In this document: in pieces, positions 1 through 6,591 of the stretch | Layout: every line of letters begins with the position of its first letter | Numbering within the stretch: position 1 is the first letter of the stretch | Assembly: GCA_013044305.1 (NCBI GenBank) | Contig: JABEUT010000063.1 | Coordinates: 1-10,313, forward strand | From: Bacteroidia bacterium | Lineage (GTDB): Bacteria; Bacteroidota; Bacteroidia; JABEUT01 | Direction of reading: 5' to 3' | Length of the DNA: 10,313 nucleotides | Made by a program: the position numbers and the translations under genes | The notes under the pieces: generated by a model | What the model was told of the DNA's origin: nothing | The model's input: the letters and a program-made list of their open reading frames with translations, nothing else | Database searches by the model: none

Positions 1-261
1 ACTGCCGCAGAAGGCGGTGGTCCGTCTATATCGGCTGGCGGCGCAAAGGTTATTGGACTGATGGGTATGGCAACTCATACGGCTGATCCAATTCAGGTAA
101 GAAAGGAATTTCATGACCTGGCACTGCTTTATAAAAAGCATGAAACTGCTTTAGATATGCGTTATTTATCCATGGGTATGACCGGTGATTACCGCATAGC
201 CATTGAGGAAGGGAGCAATATGGTTAGAATCGGAAGCCTGATATTCGGGACAAGGCAATAG
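1..261 (+). CDS. yggS: YggS/PLPBP-family PLP homeostasis protein, C-terminal part (5' end outside window)
   Basis: The open frame runs in from the left edge and gives 86 residues before TAG, roughly the last third of a family whose members are usually about 220-240 residues. The tail carries the family's signature: LSMGMTGDY followed by AIEEGSNMVRIG and IFG. In known YggS/PLPBP proteins these residues close the TIM-barrel-like fold and bind the phosphate of pyridoxal 5'-phosphate. A GLMGMAT segment ahead of it matches the preceding conserved strand. Family members are cytosolic, bind PLP without known catalysis, and help keep PLP and amino-acid pools balanced. The PLP-binding lysine lies outside the window. 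The next gene starts 73 bp downstream behind a candidate promoter, so the two need not share a transcript. The family call is secure; the gene symbol follows the E. coli name. Confidence 0.93.
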   Translation, partial: TAAEGGGPSISAGGAKVIGLMGMATHTADPIQVRKEFHDLALLYKKHETALDMRYLSMGMTGDYRIAIEEGSNMVRIGSLIFGTRQ

Positions 262-280
262 CCGATGTGTTTTTTTCATG

Positions 281-288
281 TAGTTTTG
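281..288 (+). promoter_or_regulatory. Candidate Bacteroidota -7 box (TAGTTTTG)
   Basis: This 8-mer matches the TAnnTTTG consensus known for the primary sigma factor of Bacteroidota. It lies in the 73-bp gap between the yggS-like gene and the epimerase, and would place a start site near 295 with a leader of about 40 nt. I see no good TTG -33 box at the expected spacing, so it is only a candidate. Confidence 0.35.
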
Positions 289-334
289 TAAAGCCCTGAA
301 AGCATCAATGAATAATCATTCCTAAGAAAAATTT

Positions 335-1072
335 ATGAAGAAAGCGCTAATTACCGGCGGCGCAGGCTTTGTCGGCAGGCATTTTACCCACAAATTGTTG
401 GATATGGGATACGAAGTGCACTGCGTTGATCCTGTTGCCAAATACACGGGCGGCATTGACCCTGAAAAGTGGCCTCTGTTCAATCCTTACGATTATAAGA
501 ATTTCAAATTTTATAAGGAAGACTGCAGGCAATTCTTCAAAAGGGTGCAGGACACCGACTTTGATTATTGCTTCCATCTGGCTGCCATGGTCGGTGGCAG
601 GCTGATGATTGAGAACAATCCGCTGGCGGTTGCCGACGATCTTTCAATTGACTCGGAATACTGGCAGTGGGCCGTGAAAGCTAAACCCCAAAAAACAATT
701 TGCTTTAGTTCCAGCGCGGCTTACCCCATTAAATACCAGCGTCAGAAGGGTTATATCCTCCTTAAAGAGGATATGATCCGGTTTTCGGACGATATAGGAA
801 TGCCCGATATGAGCTATGGATGGGCCAAGCTTACCTGCGAGTATCTTGCACAACTGGCTTATGAAAGACACGGACTGCGCTCGGTAGCATACCGTCCGTT
901 TTCAGGTTATGGCGAAGATCAGGACATGACCTATCCTTTTCCAAGCATTTGCAAGCGCGCAATTGAAAATAAAGGTAAAAGCCAGCTCACCGTTTGGGGC
1001 ACCGGCGACCAGATGCGTGATTTTATACATATATCAGACTGTGTGGATGGCGTGATCGGCGCCATGGATTAA
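335..1072 (+). CDS. NAD-dependent epimerase/dehydratase (extended SDR), N-terminal 245 residues, ended early by an in-frame TAA
   Basis: The protein is an extended short-chain dehydrogenase/reductase of the nucleotide-sugar epimerase/dehydratase kind. Visible motifs are the Rossmann GGAGFVG at residues 8-14, HLAAMVGG at 81-88, the SSS catalytic strand at 125-127, YGWAK with the catalytic Tyr161 and Lys165, and RDFIHISD at 228-235. Such enzymes act in the cytosol on NDP-sugars that feed glycan synthesis; the exact substrate cannot be read from the sequence. The frame stops at TAA (1070-1072) just after a GAMD segment, where family members continue. The same frame then stays open to 1330 and encodes the expected C-terminal part. 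The N-terminal piece holds the nucleotide-binding fold and catalytic residues but lacks part of the substrate-binding region, so it is probably inactive alone. A glycosyltransferase follows. The start ATG lies in an A-rich context without a clear Shine-Dalgarno sequence. Confidence 0.88.
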   Translation: MKKALITGGAGFVGRHFTHKLLDMGYEVHCVDPVAKYTGGIDPEKWPLFNPYDYKNFKFYKEDCRQFFKRVQDTDFDYCFHLAAMVGGRLMIENNPLAVADDLSIDSEYWQWAVKAKPQKTICFSSSAAYPIKYQRQKGYILLKEDMIRFSDDIGMPDMSYGWAKLTCEYLAQLAYERHGLRSVAYRPFSGYGEDQDMTYPFPSICKRAIENKGKSQLTVWGTGDQMRDFIHISDCVDGVIGAMD

Positions 1073-1330
1073 ATTGACAACGGAGAAGCAATCAACCTGT
1101 CGACCGGCATTTTTACCACCTTCAAGCAGTTTGCAGCCATGGCCGCCTCCTTATGCGGCTATACACCTGTAATAGAAGGAACATCCGATAAACCGGAAGG
1201 TGTTTTTGCCCGGGCCGGCGACACTTCAAAGCAAATGGCGCTCGGTTTCCGGCATAAAATAGATTTTAATGACGGGATAAAAAGAGCATTGGATTATCTG
1301 AACAAGGTAATGAAGTTAAAAACTGCTTAA
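1073..1330 (+). pseudogene. C-terminal remainder of the same epimerase, in frame after the internal stop
   Basis: Immediately after the TAA, the same reading frame encodes 85 residues that look like the missing end of the upstream epimerase. The segment begins IDNGEAINLSTG, the usual strand after the RDFIH and GAM motifs in this family. It continues with a helix, a KPEGVFARAGDTSKQ stretch and a C-terminal amphipathic helix, then ends at TAA (1328-1330). With a sense codon at 1070-1072 the whole would be 331 residues, a normal family length. No start codon sits at the beginning of the piece. The first ATG (1139) is internal to the domain, so I do not regard it as an independent gene. The remainder shows no frameshift or other decay, so the lesion is recent, a sequencing error, or a recoded site. 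Confidence 0.8.
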
Positions 1331-1348
1331 TCCCATACCGCATTTTAA

Positions 1349-3052
1349 ATGGCTCAACACAACAAGCGGAACCCCGCCAAACGTCCTATAGGAAAAGCCG
1401 TACCCCCGCGCATAAATAATCAAGGGAAGGAAATTAAACTCTCCCTTTACGAGTCATTGAACAACTGGCTGAACAGAAAAGAAAAGGGTATAACCATTCT
1501 CGCTTTTTCACTTTGCACCCTCTTTTCGTTATTGCTTTTTCAGGCCCGTATGGATATAGGGGGCGACGATTCGGGCTATATCCTAAGGGCATACGATTTT
1601 ATTCACAAGGGGGCTTTTCCCAGTTATCAGGGGCCACTCTATCCGCTTGTGTTAAGCATTTTTATATCATTATTCGGCATACGTATCGTACTGTTAAAGG
1701 TTGTGTCGCTGCTTTTCAATTTTTTCGCCCTTTATTTCTTATTCAAAACATTCAGAAAACGTTTGCCGGCGCTGGTGTTTTTTCCAGTGCTTATTCTTAC
1801 GTCCATCAATGCCTACATACTTTCCTTTGCAAGCCTTACATACAGCGAAGCCTGTTTCATGTTCCTGCAGGCGCTGGTGTTTTACTTTTTCTTTAAGCTG
1901 ATTGATAAGCTAAACCAGGCGCCGGCAGGCTCCATAAAGGACACCTATCCTTATTTCCTGTATTCAGCCTTGTTTGTTTTCCTGCTTTCTCTGTCAAGGA
2001 GCGTTGGTTTGTTCGCCCTGCCCGGGCTTTTATTGTATTTTATTGTTCGCAGGCAGTTTCGCAGCGCCGCATATTTTACCGGTGCATTTGCTCTTTTCTA
2101 TATTCTTTTCGGTTTTATCAAAAAGTTCATTTTTCATGTATCAGCCGAGTGGGGCGCCGAACGCAGCGCCCTGATGCTTAAAGACCAGTATAACCCATCC
2201 AAGGGTGTGGAAACCATGTCGGGGTTCGGAGAGCGGTTTATAGGCAACGCTAATCTGTATTTATCCAAGCGCTTCTTTCAGGTGATAGGGTTGCGGTCGC
2301 CCGATGCAATTGATATCAACAAAGCCCTCACCTACTTTTTTGTAGGATTATCTGTTTTTGCGCTTTACCGTGCCATAAAATCAAAAAACAACTATATCCT
2401 TGCCTCTGCACTCTATTGCGGGGTTATGCTTTGCTGTACGTTTCTTGCCGTTCAAACACAGATAGACCAGCCCCGTCTGGTAATGGTATATGTGCCTTTT
2501 CTGCTTTTCATTTTTATTTATGCAATTTATGATGCCTTAAAGAAAGCACCCTGGGCGGGGCAGAGTATGCTTGTTTATCTGATTGTGATATCCTTTATCG
2601 CAAGCGGGGCAAGCCTGATTAACCGCACAGCTGCCAATATGCCGGTGATTAACCATAATCTGCATGGCGATATGTCCTATGGATTTACCCCCGACTGGGC
2701 GAACTACATAAAAATGAGTGAGTGGTGTGCAGACAACCTGCCGGCCAATTCAATGGTGGCGGCGCGTAAAGCCGAAATTTCATTTATGTATACCGATAAG
2801 GAGATTTTCTTTCCTGTTTTTCGAGCCTACTCAACCGATCCGGACTCTGTGCTTGCATATTTGAATAAAAACCATGTAAACTATGTGTTGCTGGCAAGTT
2901 TGAGAATTAACCCCAATGTAGCAGACGGCAATATCATAAATACATTGTGGAGAATGATGGGGCCGGTGGAACAAAAGTATCCTCAAAAGTTAAAATTGGT
3001 TCATCAGGAAGGCACGGCGGAACCGGCTTTCCTTTACATGATTGTGCCATAA
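1349..3052 (+). CDS. GT-C family integral-membrane glycosyltransferase (GT39/ArnT-like)
   Basis: The 567-residue protein has a basic, soluble N-terminus of about 47 residues, then a first membrane helix near 48-65. A loop follows with the acidic pair Asp73-Asp74 in MDIGGDDSGY, and then GPLYPLVL at the start of the next helix. This acidic loop after helix 1 is characteristic of GT-C glycosyltransferases, which use polyprenyl-phosphate sugars and work on the periplasmic face. About ten further hydrophobic segments run to near residue 425. The last 140 residues form a mostly soluble domain with the YVLL-type strand usual in these proteins. It starts 18 bp after the epimerase frame, which suggests one transcript and a shared role in glycan decoration. 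Acceptor and sugar cannot be inferred. The ATG directly follows TAA-like A/T-rich sequence with no clear ribosome binding site. The fold call is fairly secure; the exact family number is less so. Confidence 0.82.
   Translation: MAQHNKRNPAKRPIGKAVPPRINNQGKEIKLSLYESLNNWLNRKEKGITILAFSLCTLFSLLLFQARMDIGGDDSGYILRAYDFIHKGAFPSYQGPLYPLVLSIFISLFGIRIVLLKVVSLLFNFFALYFLFKTFRKRLPALVFFPVLILTSINAYILSFASLTYSEACFMFLQALVFYFFFKLIDKLNQAPAGSIKDTYPYFLYSALFVFLLSLSRSVGLFALPGLLLYFIVRRQFRSAAYFTGAFALFYILFGFIKKFIFHVSAEWGAERSALMLKDQYNPSKGVETMSGFGERFIGNANLYLSKRFFQVIGLRSPDAIDINKALTYFFVGLSVFALYRAIKSKNNYILASALYCGVMLCCTFLAVQTQIDQPRLVMVYVPFLLFIFIYAIYDALKKAPWAGQSMLVYLIVISFIASGASLINRTAANMPVINHNLHGDMSYGFTPDWANYIKMSEWCADNLPANSMVAARKAEISFMYTDKEIFFPVFRAYSTDPDSVLAYLNKNHVNYVLLASLRINPNVADGNIINTLWRMMGPVEQKYPQKLKLVHQEGTAEPAFLYMIVP
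3007..3035 (+). terminator. Possible terminator hairpin inside the 3' end of the glycosyltransferase gene
   Basis: GGAAGGC (3007-3013) pairs with GCTTTCC (3026-3032) through one G-U. Inside it CGG (3015-3017) pairs with CCG (3023-3025) around a 5-nt loop. Only three T residues follow, so as an intrinsic terminator it is weak. It is the best candidate near the end of this gene, where only 7 bp separate it from the converging patatin gene. Confidence 0.3.
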
Positions 3053-3059
3053 GCGGTTT

Positions 3060-4055
3060 TCAGGAGTTTGCCGCCTCAACCAAATTGCGCGCTATTTCAG
3101 ATAATAGGTTGTCGTTTTGCATCAGAAACATCTGTCCTCTTGCGTATAACTCATTTATATTTTGAGGTGTTACATCATCAGGCAGCGTGTTCAATCCCTC
3201 CAGCGATGGTTGTAAACGGACATACCGCGATGATGACGCTTCCCTGAAAGCCTCCTCGAAGCGGAGACCGGTATCGCTTGTAAATTCGCCGAAAGAGAGT
3301 TCAGCCAATAGTTTAGCCCAGTTCTTATAGCTGTTGTCGGATATATTTATGTCGCTGCTTAATGAGGTAACAAGGCCTGTGCCAAGGGACAAGACCAGGA
3401 AATTCCGCGCATCGGGAAATATTTTTTTTGCTTGAAGATAGGCGTTATAGGCGGGGTTGTGGGCGAAGAGGCTGCCGTCGACAAAGCAGGAGCCTTTTCC
3501 TGCAAGGCTGCAGATATTCGCCGGAGGGAATAATCCGGGCAGGGCAGAGGTGGCGCGGAGTATGTCCCTGACGTAATAATCGCTGTCAGGCTCCCGTTTA
3601 GCCTGTTCCGATAAAAATTCACAAGGTTTCATCAGGCTTACATTATATGCGGTGATATAACAAGGCTTAAGGAGCTGGCTGTATTTAATATCTTTAAAAA
3701 GCAGTTTCAGCTGCGATTCCAAGCCTCCCGGAGCATATCTGTGAAAGCTCTCGTAAGGGCTCTGCTTTTTGTTGGGTTTGAAGGCATTTCCAGCATAGGC
3801 GAAATAAAATTCCGGCGCCTGGGCTGCCGAGTATTTGGTGCCTGCAAGCCCGTTGTCGTTCGGGGCAAGGTACACGCAGGAAAGCAAGCCCCCGATACTT
3901 GTTCCTGCAAAAAAATCAAAATAGCCGGAGAGCCGGGCTTCTGCATTTCCGCTAATCTGCTGCAGTTTGTTTTCAAGCCCCGCGAGTATTACTGCAGGCA
4001 TTATTCCGCGGATACCGCCCCCGTCAATTGATAGAATATTTACTGTGTTGGTCAT
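3060..4055 (-). CDS. Patatin-like phospholipase
   Basis: This is a 331-residue cytosolic-looking serine hydrolase of the patatin family, with no signal peptide. Residue numbers are from the ATG at 4053-4055. The oxyanion-hole loop is GGGIRG at 12-17. The nucleophile elbow is GTSIGG with Ser53. The catalytic aspartate is Asp193 in VDGS, where many relatives have DGG or DGA. The RATSALPGLFPP segment before it is also typical. Family members hydrolyse acyl ester bonds of phospholipids or other lipids by a Ser-Asp dyad. An upstream in-frame ATG at 4155-4157 would add 34 residues, but that would overlap the symporter gene and place GGGIRG too far in. The chosen ATG has an AAAAGAG stretch just upstream. 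It follows the symporter gene by 28 bp, so it is probably the last gene of that operon. Substrate is unknown. Confidence 0.92.
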   Translation of the reverse strand: MTNTVNILSIDGGGIRGIMPAVILAGLENKLQQISGNAEARLSGYFDFFAGTSIGGLLSCVYLAPNDNGLAGTKYSAAQAPEFYFAYAGNAFKPNKKQSPYESFHRYAPGGLESQLKLLFKDIKYSQLLKPCYITAYNVSLMKPCEFLSEQAKREPDSDYYVRDILRATSALPGLFPPANICSLAGKGSCFVDGSLFAHNPAYNAYLQAKKIFPDARNFLVLSLGTGLVTSLSSDINISDNSYKNWAKLLAELSFGEFTSDTGLRFEEAFREASSSRYVRLQPSLEGLNTLPDDVTPQNINELYARGQMFLMQNDNLLSEIARNLVEAANS

Positions 4056-4083
4056 TTCTCTTTTGGTAGTCGGTACAATTCCC

Positions 4084-5550
4084 TTACCTGCTGAAAGCTG
4101 TAATATTCCGGCCGGCTGATGCAGAAAGCCAAAGCCCTGTAAAGGTAAGCAAAGCATTTAATATCAATAATTCAAATCCGAAATGATAACCGTTGAACAA
4201 TAAGGCAGAAAACCTGTCGGCGGCAAAGCAAAGCAAAGGTGAGATAATGCTGATGTATGGGATCCAGTTGTCATTGGCTTTCATTTTGGTAAGCAGGCCG
4301 AAGCCAAAAAGCCCAAGCAAGGGGCCATAGGTATATCCGGCAGCGGTAAATACAGCGTTTATCACAACAGGGTTGTTCAGTGTATCATATATTATTATTA
4401 CTATAACCAAAGTTACCGCCATTGCAATATGCACCCACTTGCGCAGCCATAACTGCCGATTGCTATCCTTACTTTCAATATTAACGATGTCAATGCAAAA
4501 CGAGGTGGTAAGCGCGGTAAGCGCCGAGTCGGAGCTTGCAAATGATGAAGCCGTAAGGCCCATTATGAAAAGAAAGGCGACAAGGGTTCCCAGGTAACCG
4601 CCCGTAGCAAGGGTTGGGTAGAGGTCGTCTGATTTGGCAGGCAATGCAATATGTTTAAAGTCGGCAAAATAATATAAAAGCACACCGAGTATCAGAAAGA
4701 GAAGCACCACAAAGGCCTGCACTATACTAAAAGAGAAAATGTTCTTTTTGGCTTCGGAAAGGGTTTTGCATGTAAGGTTTTTCTGCATCATGTCCTGATC
4801 GAGCCCCGTCATGGCAACAGCAATAAATATCCCGCTTAGGAACTCTTTAAAGAAATAGTACTTACTTCCCGCATCCCAGTTAAAAATTTTCGAATAAGGC
4901 CCGTAGATCACACTTGCCGATAAATCGGTATAATCCACATGGAGCTCCCTGCTTATTAAAATGATGGTGGCAATTACGGCAGAAAGCAGGAAGAATGTTT
5001 GGAGGGCATCCGTCCAGATGATCGTATTCATGCCCCCGCGGCGGGTATATAGCCAGATGAGTCCAACCAGCACAGTGGCGTTTAAAATAAAAGGCAGGTG
5101 CAGCCTGTCGAATATGCACAGCTGCAATACCTCTACGGCTACATAGAGCCGGAATGCTGCGCCCGTAATTCTCGATATAAGAAAAAATACAGCCCCTGTT
5201 TTGTATCCTTTTTTACCGAACCTGTCTTTCAGATAGGTATATATGGATGTTAGTTGCAGACGATAATATACAGGCAGGAGTACCCAGGCTATAATCCAGT
5301 AACCTATGATGTATCCCAGGGCAACCTGAAAATAAGAAAAGTCCGTTTGCCTTACCCAGCCCGGTACAGATATGAATGTAACCCCCGAAATGGATGAACC
5401 GATCATCCCGAATGCAATAAGGTACCATGGTGATTTTCGGTTGGCGAGGAAAAAACCTTCATTACTGCTCCTTTTACCCGTAAAATAGGATACGAGCATA
5501 AGTACGGCAAAATATGATATCAGGCAAACTATTATGGCTGGCGGCGACAC
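4084..5550 (-). CDS. Sodium:solute symporter (SSS/SLC5 family)
   Basis: The 488-residue protein consists mostly of hydrophobic helices, about 13, as expected for the LeuT-fold sodium:solute symporters. Family signatures are visible: FFLANRKSPWY at 33-43, SGVTFISVPGW at 55-65, RGGMNTIIWTD at 171-181, TGLDQDMMQKNL at 248-259, and ASSFASSDSAL at 334-344 in the helix that supplies sodium-2-site serines. It imports a small solute driven by the sodium gradient across the inner membrane; the solute (sugar, sialic acid, amino acid or other) cannot be told from sequence. The start is GTG (5548-5550), overlapping by one base the TAG of the preceding gene, which suggests translational coupling. The next ATG would remove most of the first helix, so GTG is preferred. 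Patatin lies 28 bp downstream in the same direction. Confidence 0.93.
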   Translation of the reverse strand: MSPPAIIVCLISYFAVLMLVSYFTGKRSSNEGFFLANRKSPWYLIAFGMIGSSISGVTFISVPGWVRQTDFSYFQVALGYIIGYWIIAWVLLPVYYRLQLTSIYTYLKDRFGKKGYKTGAVFFLISRITGAAFRLYVAVEVLQLCIFDRLHLPFILNATVLVGLIWLYTRRGGMNTIIWTDALQTFFLLSAVIATIILISRELHVDYTDLSASVIYGPYSKIFNWDAGSKYYFFKEFLSGIFIAVAMTGLDQDMMQKNLTCKTLSEAKKNIFSFSIVQAFVVLLFLILGVLLYYFADFKHIALPAKSDDLYPTLATGGYLGTLVAFLFIMGLTASSFASSDSALTALTTSFCIDIVNIESKDSNRQLWLRKWVHIAMAVTLVIVIIIYDTLNNPVVINAVFTAAGYTYGPLLGLFGFGLLTKMKANDNWIPYISIISPLLCFAADRFSALLFNGYHFGFELLILNALLTFTGLWLSASAGRNITAFSR

Positions 5551-5930
5551 TATAAGCGTGTATTATCGGAAAGAAAACCTTTTGTCAGCACTTTCATGAC
5601 TTCTCTTTTCAAAATCATCTCGGCAAGTATCCTGAAATAAAGGTCATCGGGAAGATTTTTCAGCCTTTTTGTGTTTTCTTCATCAATGTCAATCCTGTAA
5701 AGTATTTCGGATAGCCTGGGAGTAAAGGCGGGTAATTGCTTTTGCAAATGCGTTACTATAGCCTCCGCTGCCTCTTCTCCCTGCAAGTCTTCCAGCTTAA
5801 CATGTACAGCATTTTCCGATCCCGTATCTTTATTGATCTGCGCAACAACATTCTCCCAGAACTGCTTCCGGTTTATCTCTCCGGAATATGGCTTAAGGTA
5901 AGAGTAGTTTTCTGGAATGATTGAGGCCAT
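5550..5930 (-). CDS. Small cytosolic protein of unknown function, first gene of the symporter/patatin operon
   Basis: I do not recognise this 126-residue protein. It has no signal peptide or membrane segment and is rich in charged residues. It looks largely alpha-helical, with a helix-forming second half containing RLSEILYRIDIDEEN and a lysine-rich tail ending LSDNTRL. There are no cysteine pairs, nucleotide-binding loops or recognisable DNA-binding motif. Its TAG stop shares a base with the GTG start of the symporter, so the two are probably co-translated. That arrangement suggests a linked role or simply first-gene position. Supporting a real gene are the tight overlap, the clear ATG, and the absence of a better frame on either strand over this stretch. 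No usual Shine-Dalgarno sequence precedes the ATG. Confidence 0.8.
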   Translation of the reverse strand: MASIIPENYSYLKPYSGEINRKQFWENVVAQINKDTGSENAVHVKLEDLQGEEAAEAIVTHLQKQLPAFTPRLSEILYRIDIDEENTKRLKNLPDDLYFRILAEMILKREVMKVLTKGFLSDNTRL

Positions 5931-5947
5931 GGAGGTAATTGTTTAAA

Positions 5948-5955
5948 CAAAAATA
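5948..5955 (-). promoter_or_regulatory. Candidate -7 box (TATTTTTG) for the minus-strand operon
   Basis: Read on the minus strand, these bases are TATTTTTG, an exact TAnnTTTG match in the divergent intergenic region. The implied leader before the ATG at 5930 is only about 10 nt. No convincing -33 element is seen, so the call is tentative. Confidence 0.3.
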
Positions 5956-6079
5956 CGGGTTTTGAGATAACCTGCGCTCGTACAGGCCATATCAATCAGA
6001 AGGATGAAGTTAAACAAAGTTAATTTTTATAAATTTTACTGATTCTCTGTGTAATATTGATATTGAAAATTAAAGAGCG

Positions 6080-6481
6080 ATGAAACGTTTATTTCAAAGG
6101 AAACTGGATATAATCGCGATACTGGCCTTGCTGCTTACTGCAGGTTTCGTCTCACCGCAACCTTCATCTTCTCAAACATTCCCCAATTATCAATCATTAC
6201 CAAAGCAGGCGGTGGGTTTGGCTCTGCATTCAAAGAGTAAAAAGGGTGATTACCCGCCTTTGAAGAGAAATAGCATTAGTTTTCATCATGCAATAGATGA
6301 GTGTGGCAGATGGCAGGGTAATTTGTTGCAATTGTATAAAGGCGCTCAATCCAATCTTTGTATTTCTATTAGCCCCGATTTTACCAAAGGTGCATACATA
6401 ATATATATAGAACCTCCTGTTATTGTCGGACTATATTTTCCGGCTGCATGTGCATTTAGGGCGCCGCCGTTTTCCGCTTAG
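6080..6481 (+). CDS. Small secreted protein of unknown function
   Basis: The ATG follows a TTAAAGAG stretch and opens a 133-residue frame. The N-terminus is a plausible Sec signal: a basic MKRLFQRK start, a hydrophobic core at about 9-23 (DIIAILALLLTAGFV), then a polar Ser/Pro/Gln region. The mature part is short, basic in its middle, contains HH and two widely spaced cysteines (residues about 75 and 94), and ends RAPPFSA. Short secreted proteins that end in a PP-containing motif are known in Bacteria (DUF2946-like proteins, for example), but the likeness is only to that tail and I do not assign a family. It sits alone between the divergent promoter region and the SPFH gene. It could be a rapidly evolving exported protein or a partly decayed gene. 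Confidence 0.55.
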   Translation: MKRLFQRKLDIIAILALLLTAGFVSPQPSSSQTFPNYQSLPKQAVGLALHSKSKKGDYPPLKRNSISFHHAIDECGRWQGNLLQLYKGAQSNLCISISPDFTKGAYIIYIEPPVIVGLYFPAACAFRAPPFSA

Positions 6482-6591
6482 TCAGTAGTGCCGCATTAGG
6501 CGGTATGCTCATTTGCTGACAAACTGTTCCAGGGCCGGCAAAGAGAATGTTACAGCAGAAACAATTTTTAATTTATTTAATCCATAATACC

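Noticed and set aside
1070..1072. Selenocysteine or pyrrolysine recoding, or an alternative genetic code
   Set aside because: The codon is TAA, not TGA or TAG. TAA ends other genes here normally (for example at 3052, 7491 and 8620), so reassignment is unlikely.
1139..1330. Separate small gene starting at ATG 1139
   Set aside because: It is in frame with the epimerase and encodes the family's C-terminal part; the ATG is an internal methionine.
1513..2174. Alternate-frame ORFs inside the glycosyltransferase gene
   Set aside because: They are Cys/Phe-rich shadows of the membrane-protein codons with no domain signature.
3060..4055. Patatin as a CBASS defence effector (CapV-like)
   Set aside because: The catalytic motifs would fit, but no CD-NTase, E1/E2/JAB or HORMA/TRIP13 gene is nearby; its neighbours are a symporter and a small unknown protein.
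4056..4157. Longer patatin start at 4157
   Set aside because: It would overlap the symporter gene, and the added 34 residues do not resemble the family. The ATG at 4055 has a better upstream context and places GGGIRG at the usual N-terminal position.
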